Source: Allomyces arbusculus (Eukaryota; Blastocladiomycota; Blastocladiomycetes; Blastocladiales; Blastocladiaceae). Taken from it: DNA of 64,000 bases. Positions 23,745 through 33,768 of the stretch are shown here, piece by piece. The stretch covers positions 5,007 through 69,006 of the forward strand of contig JADHYV010000040.1 of NCBI GenBank assembly GCA_027604705.1, read 5' to 3'. The translations under genes were made by a program, and so were the position numbers. Position 1 is the stretch's first letter; the number at the start of each line of letters is the position of its first letter. The notes under the pieces are model-generated. The model saw only the letters and a program-made list of their open reading frames with translations. It was not told the DNA's origin and did not search any database.

Positions 23745-26099
23745 TTAGACCTCGTCCGCATGCGACTCTGCCGTCACGGTCGCACTGCTGTCAGCTGCGC
23801 GAGGTCCCTGAACTATCACGTCCGGGAGTTGCGGAACCGGAACTTCCTCCGCGCTCGCTACCGGCAGGATTGCGTCCAGATCGCCTCCGACCACGGCCCC
23901 GACCGCATCACCCATGACCCGCGCCGGTACGACGGCACTCATCGGCCTGCCCCTTGTCGACCGCGTGCCGCCGCGCCACGTACCACCGGCCAGCGGCGAC
24001 GGCGCGAGTGGGGACCAAGTCCCACCTCGTGCCACACTCCGCCCCGCCGCCGTCGGCGTCGTCACCGCGGTCGCACCGCTCGCGACATAGGGCGACCCCG
24101 GCGGCGTCGTCTGGGTATGGAACAGCGTCCCCGCTGACGACGCGCGGGACCGGGCCAAATCCCGTAGCGGCGAGGGCGTAGGGGAGAGCGAGGTCGTCGG
24201 GATCGCGGGGAGGGGGACGGGGAGCGGCGGAGACGTATCGCTGCCGCCGCCGCTGGTGGGGGGCCAGTCGAGCACGTGTGGCGGCGGCGGTAGGGGTGGA
24301 GTCGGCGTTGGGGTCGCGTCCGACGGCGACGCCGTGGGAGTTGTGGATGCGGACGTTGGGACCGCAGGGACGGGCGGGACCGCGTGCATGTGCGGCGTCG
24401 CTGCCGCGGCGGCACGGCGGGACCGAGTCGATCGGCCCGACCGCATCCCCGGTGTCCGAGGGGTCGTGCGTGGGACGTGTCGCGGCGTCGTCGCCCACGC
24501 GGGCAAGCCTGACGGCGACGCCGGTGCCGATGCCGAAGCGGGGGTACGTGAGCGGGGCGTGCCTGTGGCGTCCGACCACGCAACGCTCGGCGACGACCCG
24601 GACAACTGCGTGTACCCGTCAGTCGAGTCGGCCGTCGCCGTGCGGCGATGGTGCAGGGTTGCCACGGACGACGCGGTCGTCGAGTTCAGCGTCGTCAACG
24701 AAATCGGGAACACGCCCGCCGAGTAAAAGTGCGCCGCGGCCGCGGACGCGCCGGGAGTGCCTGGTAAAAACGACCGCGGCGTGGGCAGGTCGAGCGCGTG
24801 GACACCGACGGGGACGGCCGAGTCGGCCGCATTTGGCCACCCGACAGGTGGAGTAGGCGCAGAGAATGGCCGCGGCCATGGTAAATTCGGGTCGGATGCG
24901 GCGAGGTGCGCGGGGGTGCGCGCGAGCGGGATGGGCACGCGAGGAGTTGCGCAGAGAGTGGCCGCGCCAGATTCGGTGCTGCCGTGTCGCGCGTGACCGG
25001 TGCCTGGGAAGGTCGACGGGCTGCTGCTGTCGGCAAGATCGAGGGTCGGGTCGGGCAGTGAGACGCGGGGACCGGTGAGGACGGCTTTCGCGGTAGAGGT
25101 GGTCCGGATCGGCCATGGCTTGGCTGCCGCAGTCGGGTGGTCGCGTACGCCGTGATTGACGGGCGGGGTCACGTCATCATCGTCGTCCTCAACGTCCAGG
25201 GCGTCGTCGTCAGCGTCGTCATGGTCCGATACTGGGCCGGGCTCTGCACCACCGCTGCGGCGTACGGTGTCTTTGGATGCGCGTCGTAACATGCGCAAGA
25301 TTCCGTGCGTCGCCGGTTTGCCGCCACCGCTCGCGACCACATCGGACGGAGTCGCTGCCACCGTCGAAGTACCACTGCCCTGTCGGCCAAGCCACGACCG
25401 GCTCGCGAGGGATGAGAGTGTCGACCGGAACGATCCGACGGCCGCGGCGGGGAACGATAGGCCAGACGCAGCTGCCGGGCTCGGGGTTGGCGTTCCCGCG
25501 GCGAGGAGGACGGTGGGCGGATCAGCGGCGGGCACGGGACGTGGCGTGCGGTCGTTATCGTCGTCGTTTTCCTGGTCGCTGCCATCAGATGACGGCGAGG
25601 GCGGGACGGCAACAGGCGTGGCACTGCGCGGTATACCGGATCCGGCACGTAACGCACCCGACGACGACGCCGACCGTAGCGATGCGACTGATGCGCGCGC
25701 GGCTGCAGCCAACACGACTGTTCCGGGCAACGATGTCATGGATGGCCGTGCTGCCGCTGCGCCGGCACCCAACGATGACGGCCCGTGCCCACCGCCACCG
25801 CGCACGGTGCCCGGCGGTGTCGAGATCGGCGACGAAACGCAGATCGACCTGGACGACCTTGCGTGCGACGGACTAGGTGGCGGGCGCAGTGCTGCCTCCT
25901 CGTCGTCGGGAATCAGCGGATGGTGCGAGCTTGACGTGGTCGAGACGAGCGATCCCGGACGTACGCCGTTGGATGGCTGATTTCGGAGTCGCCGGCGGCG
26001 CAGGACGCAGGCGAGCGCGACGAGAGCGAGGACGGCAAGCACGATTGGGGCCACGAGGGCGGGCATGACCCAGGCGGGCCAGGCGTCGGCGTCGGGCAT
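23745..26099 (-). CDS. single-span membrane protein with Ser/Pro/Thr-rich tail, unknown
   Basis: One uninterrupted frame of 784 residues. About ten residues after the Met, a hydrophobic span VMPALVAPIVLAVLALVALA runs into CVLRRRRLRNQ, so the protein probably has a short outside N-terminus and a long cytoplasmic tail. The tail is low complexity: Ser, Pro, Thr and Ala with acidic patches (DHDDADDDALDVEDDDDD near residue 300) and Arg/Ser clusters that look like phosphorylation substrates. No enzyme motif was seen and I do not recognise a family. An acceptor-like GCTAG lies directly before the ATG, so an upstream signal-peptide exon cannot be excluded. Confidence 0.55.
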   Translation of the reverse strand: MPDADAWPAWVMPALVAPIVLAVLALVALACVLRRRRLRNQPSNGVRPGSLVSTTSSSHHPLIPDDEEAALRPPPSPSHARSSRSICVSSPISTPPGTVRGGGGHGPSSLGAGAAAARPSMTSLPGTVVLAAAARASVASLRSASSSGALRAGSGIPRSATPVAVPPSPSSDGSDQENDDDNDRTPRPVPAADPPTVLLAAGTPTPSPAAASGLSFPAAAVGSFRSTLSSLASRSWLGRQGSGTSTVAATPSDVVASGGGKPATHGILRMLRRASKDTVRRSGGAEPGPVSDHDDADDDALDVEDDDDDVTPPVNHGVRDHPTAAAKPWPIRTTSTAKAVLTGPRVSLPDPTLDLADSSSPSTFPGTGHARHGSTESGAATLCATPRVPIPLARTPAHLAASDPNLPWPRPFSAPTPPVGWPNAADSAVPVGVHALDLPTPRSFLPGTPGASAAAAHFYSAGVFPISLTTLNSTTASSVATLHHRRTATADSTDGYTQLSGSSPSVAWSDATGTPRSRTPASASAPASPSGLPAWATTPRHVPRTTPRTPGMRSGRSTRSRRAAAAATPHMHAVPPVPAVPTSASTTPTASPSDATPTPTPPLPPPPHVLDWPPTSGGGSDTSPPLPVPLPAIPTTSLSPTPSPLRDLARSRASSAGTLFHTQTTPPGSPYVASGATAVTTPTAAGRSVARGGTWSPLAPSPLAGGTWRGGTRSTRGRPMSAVVPARVMGDAVGAVVGGDLDAILPVASAEEVPVPQLPDVIVQGPRAADSSATVTAESHADEV

Positions 26100-26136
26100 G
26101 GTCTAGCGTGCTCGGTGCTGGTGGTCGCGGAGGTCG

Positions 26137-26213
26137 CAGTGGCCGCGGTGGTCGCTTATGACCGCGGTAGTCGCTTGTGGCCGCGGTGGTCGCTAGTGGC
26201 CGCGGTGGCCGAT
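26137..26213. repeat. imperfect ~18-bp GTGGCCGCGGTGGTCGCT repeats
   Basis: About four degenerate copies in a row, just upstream of the start of the single-span membrane-protein gene. They may lie in its 5' UTR or promoter. Confidence 0.6.
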
Positions 26214-26552
26214 GCTCGCCTGTGGCCGTCGGCGTCGTGCTTGCGATTGGTGGTCACGAATCGACGCTTGACGTGGATTCTTGCGCTTGGCCAGTATTCG
26301 GGCATGGAATCGGGCCGGCTTGTGCTCGTCGGTGCCGTTGTCGTGGTGGGGCCCTGGCCGACTAGCAAGTGCGGGGAGACGTGCGCGCGGGGCGGGTCGC
26401 GCGGGGTGGTGGGGCAGCGTCGGTGCTCGTCGCACTCACTCACCGACGCCTTAGCTCCACTTCGCGAGAGCAGCAAGCCGCCGGCAGGAGCAGCGGCAGC
26501 ACCGCGAGCGCGCCAACACGTAACAGCAGCAAGTCGCACTCGCGGAGCGGAG

Positions 26553-26596
26553 ACGCCGACACGCCGACACGCCGACACGCCGACACGCCGACACGC
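26553..26596. repeat. (ACGCCGAC)5 tandem repeat
   Basis: Five perfect 8-bp units plus a partial unit. Confidence 0.95.
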
Positions 26597-27279
26597 AGCC
26601 AAACGCGAGCGCGGACAGGCAGGCGAAGCACAAGCGCGTCAGGCGGACCGGCCCTTGCGCGACGAGCGACGCTGGACACGACGAACACCGAAGGAAGCGG
26701 CGACGGTCCGGCCGTGCGCCCGGATCGCAAGTTGCAGCTGCATCGACGAAGAGTCGCCGGGTTGGAGAGAAGACGGACACCGATCACAAAAAACGAACAC
26801 GCAGAGAGACTCGCGTTCCCACAGTGCACACGGGCGAACGACGCCACAAACGTGACCGCGTCGTGGTCAAACTGCACTAACAGGAGAATATTCTCAGGGC
26901 AGAGTGGCAGAGCCCTGCATTGGAGGACGTGGCGCTCAAGTACTTGCCATGAGCCAACGCGCTGCACCACATATGGGCGCGCAACCGCGATCTGGTAACA
27001 GACTCCGACCCAAAAACATGCAATAATAAAAATGCTGCTTGCCACCGCACAGAGGCAAAGTTCGTCAAGGCAATCAAAGGGTCAGATATTTGCCTACCAA
27101 GGAGTTGAACCCAGGACAGCGACTGTGAACTTGCGACGCTCAACAGGATGGGGGTGGTTGCCACCAAGGCCTCTGATGCCCGCGACCGTGTCCCCGTGCG
27201 TCGCTCTGCAGGAGATCAAAAGGAGGGACGGGGGATAAAGAGGCCGAGGGCATGTCACCAGAAAATTCGCAGGAACTGT

Positions 27280-27283
27280 AAAA
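27280..27283 (-). terminator. Pol III terminator of tRNA-Gly
   Basis: The minus strand has TTTT 13 bases after the tRNA 3' end (context CTTTCTTTTAC), the usual RNA polymerase III stop. Confidence 0.65.
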
Positions 27284-27295
27284 GAAAGCACTCAT

Positions 27296-27366
27296 TGCGC
27301 CGTCCGGGATTCGAACCCGGGCCACCACCTTGGGAGGGTGATATGCTACCCCTGCACCAACGGCGC
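27296..27366 (-). tRNA. tRNA-Gly (anticodon CCC)
   Basis: 71 nt, no intron. Acceptor arm GCGCCGT/ACGGCGC with discriminator A; D stem GTGC/GCAT; anticodon stem TCACC/GGTGG with loop CTCCCAA giving anticodon CCC; T stem CCGGG/CCCGG with loop TTCGAAT. The internal B box GGTTCGAATCC is perfect. All stems pair apart from G-T wobbles, so it looks functional. It lies divergent from the cytochrome b5/ACAD gene. A CCC anticodon reads GGG codons, which fits a GC-rich genome. Confidence 0.95.
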
Positions 27367-27636
27367 CTGCCACATCCGCCAGATGCATAGTACACAATGA
27401 CAAATCACAGCCTGGACTGGCATGGCATCACTTCCGTGGCTTCCATCCGGACCGAGGCGATGATTTTGGCACGCGGTCACGTTTGCCACCTTGCCGCCTG
27501 CTCGGCCGGCAAGGCGGTCGTTCGCGTCCGCGACCCGGTCTGAATTTTGCTCGTTTCGATCGCTTCTCGCTGAACTGAACTCGGCCCGGAACGCCCGGCC
27601 AACGGCGCCTGACGTAAAAAACGCCGATGCTCGCAT

Positions 27637-27643
27637 TATAAAT
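27637..27643 (+). promoter_or_regulatory. TATA box of the cytochrome b5/ACAD gene
   Basis: TATAAAT in a GC-rich context, 165 bases before the chosen ATG (27802). Transcription starting about 30 bases downstream would begin after the alternative in-frame ATG at 27664, which argues for the 27802 start. Confidence 0.55.
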
Positions 27644-27801
27644 CTGGCGCGCTCCCACCGCTGATGTCGCGGACGACACGGAGGACGACGCTGGGCCCAC
27701 GCTCCTTTGCTGCTGCAACGACTGCCCGCATCCCGACCCGACAACGCCTTGGACCACCAGCACGCTGCGACCGCCACCAACACCCAACCGACACCGACAC
27801 C

Positions 27802-29501
27802 ATGGCCGCCATCCGCACCTTCTCGCTCGACGAGGTCGCCAAGCACAACAAGCCCGACGACTGCTGGGTCGTCGTCGACGGCAAGGTCTATGACGTGACG
27901 GTACGCACACTCAAGCTGCGCTTCCCCGGGGCGAACTCCGACGTCTTGATCATGGCGCGCACGCAGCACGCTCACGCCCATCCTTGGCCAACGACCAGAA
28001 ATTCCTCGACAAGCACCCGGGCGGCCGCAAAATCCTGCTCAAGCATGTCGGCACCGACGCGACCAAGGCCTGGATGAACTTCCACAACCCGATCATTCTC
28101 GAGACCGTCGGCAGGAAGCTGCAAATCGGCGTTGTCGGCGACGCTTCCGCCGAGTCCGCTGCCGCTGCGCCCGCTGCGAATGACCGCCCGACCGTCGACG
28201 CCGACCTGCTCGAGGGTCCCTTTGGCGACCTGATCCCGTACGCCGACCCGTCGTGGTACCAAGAGTTCCGCTCGCCCTACTACAAGGACTCGCACCGCCG
28301 ACTGCGCGCCTACATGCGCGCGTTTGTCGACAAGGAGCTGATGCCCTACTGCCACGAATGGGACGAGGCCAAGCAGATCCCGCGCGAGGTTTACCTCAAG
28401 GCCGGCCGTGCGGGCATCCTGCAGTCGGTTTGCGGCAAACTTGCGCCCGAGTACAACAATGTCCCGATGCCCGGCGACGTGGACCCGGCTGAGTGGGACG
28501 TCTTCCATGAGTTTATTGTCGCTGACGAACTGTCACGCACGGGTTCGGGCGGTGTCGTCTGGGGTCTGACGGGCGGTCTGGGTATTGGCCTGCCGCCGGT
28601 GCTCGCGTTCGGGTCCAAGTACCTGAAGGATAAAGTCGTGCGCGCGTGCTTTGCCGGCGAAAAGAACATTTGCCTGTGTGTCACGGAACCGCATGCCGGG
28701 TCGGACGTGGCCAATTTGAAGACCGAGGCCAAACTCACGCCGGACGGCAAGCATTTCATCTTGAACGGCGAGAAGAAGTGGATCACGAACGGCGCGTTTG
28801 CCGATTACTTCACGGTCGCCTGCCGTACCGGCGGCGAGGGCATGGGCGGGATCTCGCTTTTGCTCGTGGAACGCACGATGCCCGGCGTCAAGACGCGCCG
28901 CATCGACTGTTCGGGCGTGTGGGCGTCCGGCACGGGATACATCACGTTCGAGGACGTCAAGGTGCCCGTCGAGAACGTGATTGGCCAAGTGAACAAGGGG
29001 TTCAAGTCGATCATGTACAACTTCAACCACGAGCGGCTCGGGATCGTCATCCAGGCGACGCGCTTCTCGCGCGTCTGCTTCGAGGAGGCCATCAAGCACG
29101 CGAACCGCCGGCGCACGTTTGGCAAGAAGCTGATTCAGCACGACGTGATCCGGCACAAGTTGGCGAATATGGCCGCGCGCATCGAGTCGGTGCACGCCTG
29201 GATGGAGTCGCTCATGTTCCAGGCGCAGCACATGTCCGAGCAGGAACAGATGCTGCGGCTCGGTGGACCGATTGCGCTCTGCAAGGCCGCGTCGACGCAA
29301 ATGTTTGAGTTTTGCGCGCGCGAGGCCGCGCAGATTTTCGGCGGGTTGGCGTATTCGCGCGGCGGGCAGGCCGAGAAGGTGGAGCGGCTCTACCGCGAGG
29401 TGCGCGCTTACGCAATCCCCGGCGGGTCTGAGGAGATCATGCTCGACCTTGGCATTCGCCAGTCGCTCAAGGTCGCACAGGTGCTCGGTGCCAAGCTGTA
29501 G
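27802..29501 (+). CDS. cytochrome b5 / acyl-CoA dehydrogenase fusion protein
   Basis: Exons 27802-27900 and 27999-29501, with a 98-bp intron, give 533 residues. Residues 1-80 form a cytochrome b5 domain: FSLDEVAKHNKPDDCWVVVD, then KHPGG after the junction, with His39 and His62 as likely haem ligands. A linker leads to a full acyl-CoA dehydrogenase: N-terminal helices, the FAD-binding CVTEPHAGSDVANLKTEAKL and GEKKWITNGAFADYF, and the C-terminal helical domain ending AYAIPGGSEEIMLDLGIRQS. Acyl-CoA would be oxidised with electrons possibly passed to the b5 haem. Such fusions occur in fungi, and the cellular site is not settled. The end lacks a PTS1 tripeptide. The position of MCAD Glu376 appears to be Gly here, so the base may be elsewhere, as in some ACADs. 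Confidence 0.9.
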
Positions 29502-29997
29502 AGCGGCGTGCTTCGTTGGCTGAGTTCTGGTCGTTGTGGTTTGCGTTTGCCACCCCCTCTTTCCTCCGACGCGCCAAAGCATGGCGGTGTTGCGTTGGAT
29601 TATCTCGTTCTTCTTCTCCTAGTCGTGTAAAATGAAATTGGGAACGTCTTCCGTGCCGCTGCTCCTGGATCTGCGCCGGAGCGGACGCGTGGCGCGTCCG
29701 TTGCCCTCTGGCGAGGGGGCGGCACGGACCCGACCTTCCGCTGGTCATGGTTGCTCAAGTTCCCGTGTTTGCTTCGAGCGAGTTCGGATGCAGTTTGCTC
29801 ACGGTCGTCCATTCGCGCCCTCGCCGTCCACGGCCGTGTACATCAGCGCGTGGGCCCAACTGTCCAGACACAAACCCCGATCACAACCAACTTCCAAGGT
29901 GGATTACGGAACCGAAATTTGAGCAAACGAGACCCACCCACTTCACGCGCAACCAGTCCACCCCCACAGTCCCTCTCTCCCCGCCTGTCGCGTCCGC
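29502..29997. other. convergent intergenic region
   Basis: 496 bases between the ACAD and ankyrin stops; 3' UTRs expected and no other element seen. Confidence 0.6.
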
Positions 29998-30949
29998 TTA
30001 CGGCGACACGGGCGTGGTCGTGAACAGCGCCTGCATGTCGGCGTCGTCGACGACGTCGATGGGCGTGAAGTTTTTGCTGTTCTTGATGGTCCTGGCGGTA
30101 AAGACGGCGGCAGAAAGTGAGTGTCGCGTCCAATATTCGGAAACGGGTGCACACGCGTAGACTGGGTGGGGGGACACGGACCGGTCAGCACCGCGCTCGA
30201 GCAGCTGCTTGACAATGTCGCGCGACCCGAGCAGGGTCGCTAGGTGCAGAGCTATCAGGAGGGTAGGGTGAAGGAGGCCGGGGTCAGGGGACGCGACGGC
30301 GATGCGGTGCATACGAGGATTGCGTCGTGTCGTGTAGTAGGCGCACCTGTGTTGTTTCCCTACGTCATGCCGAGGACAGGGAAGTGAGAATGATGGCGCA
30401 TCGGCATCGGTGAGGAAATACGAGACGGCAACGTACGCCGCACTTCTCGTCCAGGTCTTCCTTGAACATAGCGTCGATGATATCGTGCGCAATCTTGTCG
30501 TGGCCCGTGAGCACCGCGTACTGCAGGCCTGTGAGCGATCCTGATCGATGTGACACGGTCCCGGTCAGTCTCAAGCGAAGAAAAGGAGCGTGCGCAACAA
30601 ATGAGCGAACCAATGTAGGCGCCGAGGAACTTGAACGCGTCTAAAGAAGCCATCAAGAATGAGTCGCGGGGAGTTACGACGCGCATGCACGATAGCGGCG
30701 ATTCGCACCGAGCTCAAAGTCCTTTGGGTACTTGTACTCGCCGCGGCGCTTGGCCTTGGTCAAATCGCGGTCCTTGGCGATCATCGCGCGCACGGTTGCA
30801 GCGTCGCCTTGCTCGATCGCGTGGAAGAGCTACAATGACGACAGGGAGTTTGACGCGTTGGTCAAGGAGAGACGGAGCGCGTGCAGCGGACTGGACGTGG
30901 TGGAGAAGCATGATAGTACAGTTTCCGTGTCGTTGATGGCTTCGGGCAT
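29998..30949 (-). CDS. small ankyrin-repeat protein, 7 exons including a 13-nt microexon
   Basis: Complement of 30949-30920, 30829-30709, 30640-30611, 30528-30437, 30359-30347, 30251-30182 and 30091-29998: 450 nt, 149 residues. Each junction restores ankyrin consensus: LFHAIEQGDAATVRAM, then GLQYAVLTGHDKIAHDIIDA, then TALHLATLLGSRDIVKQLLE and GADRTIKNSKNFTPIDVV. The 13-nt exon GGAAACAACACAG supplies GNNTA, completing the TALHLA motif; without it the frame fails or needs a weak donor. About three to four ankyrin repeats and nothing else, so probably a cytosolic protein-binding adaptor. Introns are 68-95 bp. Similar in size to myotrophin/26S-like ankyrin proteins, but the partner is unknown. 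Exon 1 is only ten codons. Confidence 0.8.
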
Positions 30950-32049
30950 GGTGGATGGCGGATTGGGATTCGGAATCGGGCGAGTACAGGGCTCGCCGTG
31001 CGGATCGGTCAAGCGGCGCGCTGCTTGTGGGGTACTGGCCAAGCGAGCGAGTGGAGCGCGTTGCGTGCAGTTGCAGCAAGTTGGGCGGTCACTTGCAGCG
31101 AGGTTGGGTGGTCGCGACGATGGGTGATCACGACGCCAGAGAAGGCTGATCAAGCGAAGCAAATGAGTGGGAACGACGTTTGCCTCCACTGTTTGCGCGC
31201 CAGCAGAAAAGGGGATGCAGCTCCCTTGTTGACCGCGTAAAACCAAGGCAGACTCATGCAGCGCTCTCGCGACCGCGACCTCAGCGCCTTCACGGCCTCG
31301 TCGTTTCTCGATGTCGTCGATGGCGGCCGAGGGCGCTGTCGCCGTCGCGCATCGCTTCATGGTCCGACTTCGCCGAGCTGGTGCGGGACGTGCCTTGTAC
31401 AAGGGACTGAGTTCACGCGTAAATCACGCTTCTCACGCGCCCTTCTGTTGTCGGCATCACGCGCCCTTTCGTGATCCGTTGCCGTGCACCTCTCGCCACC
31501 ATCAAAAGCGCCATCGCCCCGCCCCCTTGCGCGAGCTCCTCAACCAAGAATTTATTTTTTTGGCTGCCCTCTACAATAAGCTTGCGGCCTCGCCGTTCTT
31601 TGGCCCCACGGTGGCAAGTTACGCATGAGGGTAGACCAACGGGCTGATATTCAGGCGCGGCTGGAACTACAATGCAGACGTGTCTCTACGAACGGTCCGA
31701 CATGCGCGACTGTTGTTTATGTTGCTGGGTTTATGGGCGATCGATGGTCGCGTTGCTGGACGCGGTGAGATGCGGTGTGATGCGGTGTTCATTGCCAAGA
31801 GCCGTGAAAGCGGCATAAGAGCGGAGGTGTGGACACCAGAGCGCCAGGATCAACGAGTAATCGAACCTCAGTGTATGAATATCCTCACGCACCCACCGCC
31901 GCCATCCTGTGAACGGGTATAAATAAAGAAGGGAGGCACGCGCGCGGTACGGCATAAACGCTCCAACGGCGACGACTGGCCGCAAGTCGATGCGCTTGAC
32001 GTGGCCGCCCCGGAAGTGAAGAGCGACAACGTTCGAGGCGCCGGCCTGC
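30950..32049. other. intergenic region upstream of ankyrin gene
   Basis: 1.1 kb between the ankyrin start and the Mpv17 stop. A TATAAATAA at 31918-31926 (+) has no gene behind it on that strand. The plus frame 31311-31628 ends in a hydrophobic string but has no start or splice support. No gene is called. Confidence 0.5.
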
Positions 32050-33145
32050 CTACTTGTGCTTGACGTACGACAAGTAGGCGTTCCAAAACACGTTGACCGC
32101 GTTCACAAACACGGGCTGCAACGGCACCGGCACGACCTTAAAGTTGACCAACTGGATTGGCGCCCACACAGCCAAATCCACCTTGTAGGTTGGCCAGAAA
32201 TCGCGCTGGTACCGCCGCGCCGTGTCGCTTGCCGAGTGGCCCGAAAAGATGTTGGTCGCGACAAAGAAGAGTGACAGGTAGGGCGGCTCAAAGACGAACT
32301 GTGTAGGTGGAAGCAATCTGTCAGTTGTTCGGGTCGAATCGAGTAAGGTGAGGTGAGGTGAGTAACACCGTACCAAATCGCCGACCAGCTTGGTCGTGGC
32401 CACCGACATGGTCACGGCGCCGTGTGCCGACGCCATGGCAGCGGAAGACGCGGCCGCGACCGTGACAGTGGTGGAGCTCGCGGGCCGGGCCGCGCGGAGC
32501 AGCGCAAACAGGTGCAGGACGGTGCGGTCGAGTGTCGAGTACCACCAAGTGTAGAGCGGTCTATAGAGTTCGAAGCAGTCGACAGTCAAATCTCAATTGT
32601 CGCTTTGTTGCGCAAGGAAACGAACGCAATCCGCGTACCCTGCCAAGCACAGGCCGAACCCAGTCATGACGCCCACTATGTACGAATCAGAACAATGAGC
32701 AACAGGACAATGCCAACCCCATCCTTGCACAAATCTGCGAGCGTACATCGGTGCCAATCCACGCGAAACGAGCGAGCCGGCGCCAAATCCGACTCCCTGC
32801 GGCTCGTCGGATCGATTTCGCCAATGTGCATCGGGCTGAGCGCAACACCGCCACCACCGAGCAGGGCCGGTGCCGTTGCCAACGGCTCGCAGTGCGCGGT
32901 CGGAACCACCGAATGGCTGCTGCCGGAATCGGATGTGCGACCATGGTGCTCAATGGCTTGGCTGAGAAGGTCGCCGGTGCACCAGAGGGTGGCTATTCGA
33001 GGTGGAAAATGATGAGGGTGCAGTTCGCATCGATTTTTGGTCCAACACGCGGGTGGACAGCGTAGGTACCGGCCGTGATGCACTGCGTCTTGTAGGGGTG
33101 CACGTCGAGCAGGCGGTTGTAGCGGCCGAGCAGCGTGCGGAACAT
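32050..33145 (-). CDS. Mpv17/PMP22 family membrane protein
   Basis: Five exons, complement 33145-33070, 32992-32747, 32675-32639, 32560-32374 and 32298-32050, give 264 residues. Introns are 71-78 bp. The family is visible across junctions: MFRTLLGRYNRLLDVHPYKT, then CTGDLLSQAIEHH, VDWHRLGVMTGFGLCLAGPL followed by YTWWYSTLD, TKLVGDLFVFEPP, and the signature WPTYKVDLAVWAPIQLVNF near the C-terminus. Members are four-span proteins of mitochondrial or peroxisomal membranes (Sym1, Mpv17, PMP22); which one is not clear. Longer than usual because of a linker of about 55 residues after EHHGR and an Ala/Ser-rich insertion in exon 4. Divergent from the channel gene. Confidence 0.9.
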
Positions 33146-33768
33146 GGTGATGAGGTCAGAGTGGAGGGCAGTTGTCGAGTCGAGAGTCGGTCTGCGCAGA
33201 GGGGCACTGCAAGAGGACCAGAGCCGGGTCAGCGCATCAGGCCAAGGCCACTTGCAATGCCGAGGCGTGGGGGTGGTCGTGGGGTTTGTTGCTGCTGCAG
33301 CTGATAGTGGTGCATCGCGTTGGACGACTTGCAGCAGGGACCCGCGTCGCGTCTGTCGCGGAATGGTGTCGAAAAGTGGGCAGGGGCGGGTACTCACAGG
33401 GCGGACAGCAAGGTTGCGGTGGGTGCCGAGGTCCAAGTCGGTCTAGTCGGAGGAGAGAGCAGGGCGGCAAGCGGAGGGAATCGACTTTTGGAGCGGTTCG
33501 TGCTGTAATTGCATTGTGATATATCACGGTCAGGTGATCGTGATGTTTCTTTGATTACTGCGGTCCACCATCTCATTACTAGCTGACAGTGTCTCCCGCT
33601 CCCGCAGCTATCACAACGCGTCCGCGACTTGCGGCAATCCAAGGAACTGCTTGAGCACCGACGCGGTGACGTTTGACGCTGTGGTCGGACCCGAACATCG
33701 CTGCACGGCAGCTGTGCACCTCGTGCGATCAACCTGCCGTATCGCGCGACCCATCAACTTTTTCGACC
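33146..33768. promoter_or_regulatory. bidirectional promoter region Mpv17 / BK-like channel
   Basis: 623 bases between divergent starts. No TATA box, and no coding-like frame apart from shadows. Assigned from position. Confidence 0.4.

Larger units (their letters stand above)
26100..27295. other. intergenic region with short tandem repeats
   Basis: 1.2 kb upstream of the membrane-protein gene. It holds imperfect copies of a GTGGCCGCGGTGGTCGCT unit (26137-26213), five copies of ACGCCGAC (26553-26592) and otherwise unassigned sequence. The part 26880-27290 is AT-richer. No gene is supported. Confidence 0.5.

Noticed and set aside
25156-25980. 274-codon plus-strand ORF opposite the membrane-protein gene
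   Set aside because: Ser/Asp/Gly-rich mirror of a Ser/Pro-rich frame. The minus strand has a start followed by a proper membrane span, so it was preferred, though both are low complexity.
26440-27045. Minus-strand ORF beginning with a signal-peptide-like MASSIFIIACFWVGVCYQIA
   Set aside because: Its later part is Arg/Ser-rich and runs through the ACGCCGAC microsatellite; no splice or family support. It could still be an upstream exon of the membrane protein, but no join was convincing.
31311-31628. Plus-strand ORF ending in FIFLAALYNKLAASPFFGPT
   Set aside because: Only the last 35 residues look protein-like; no start, acceptor or family could be assigned.
31918-31926. TATAAATAA on the plus strand
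   Set aside because: The nearest genes lie on the minus strand and no plus-strand gene follows, so probably chance.
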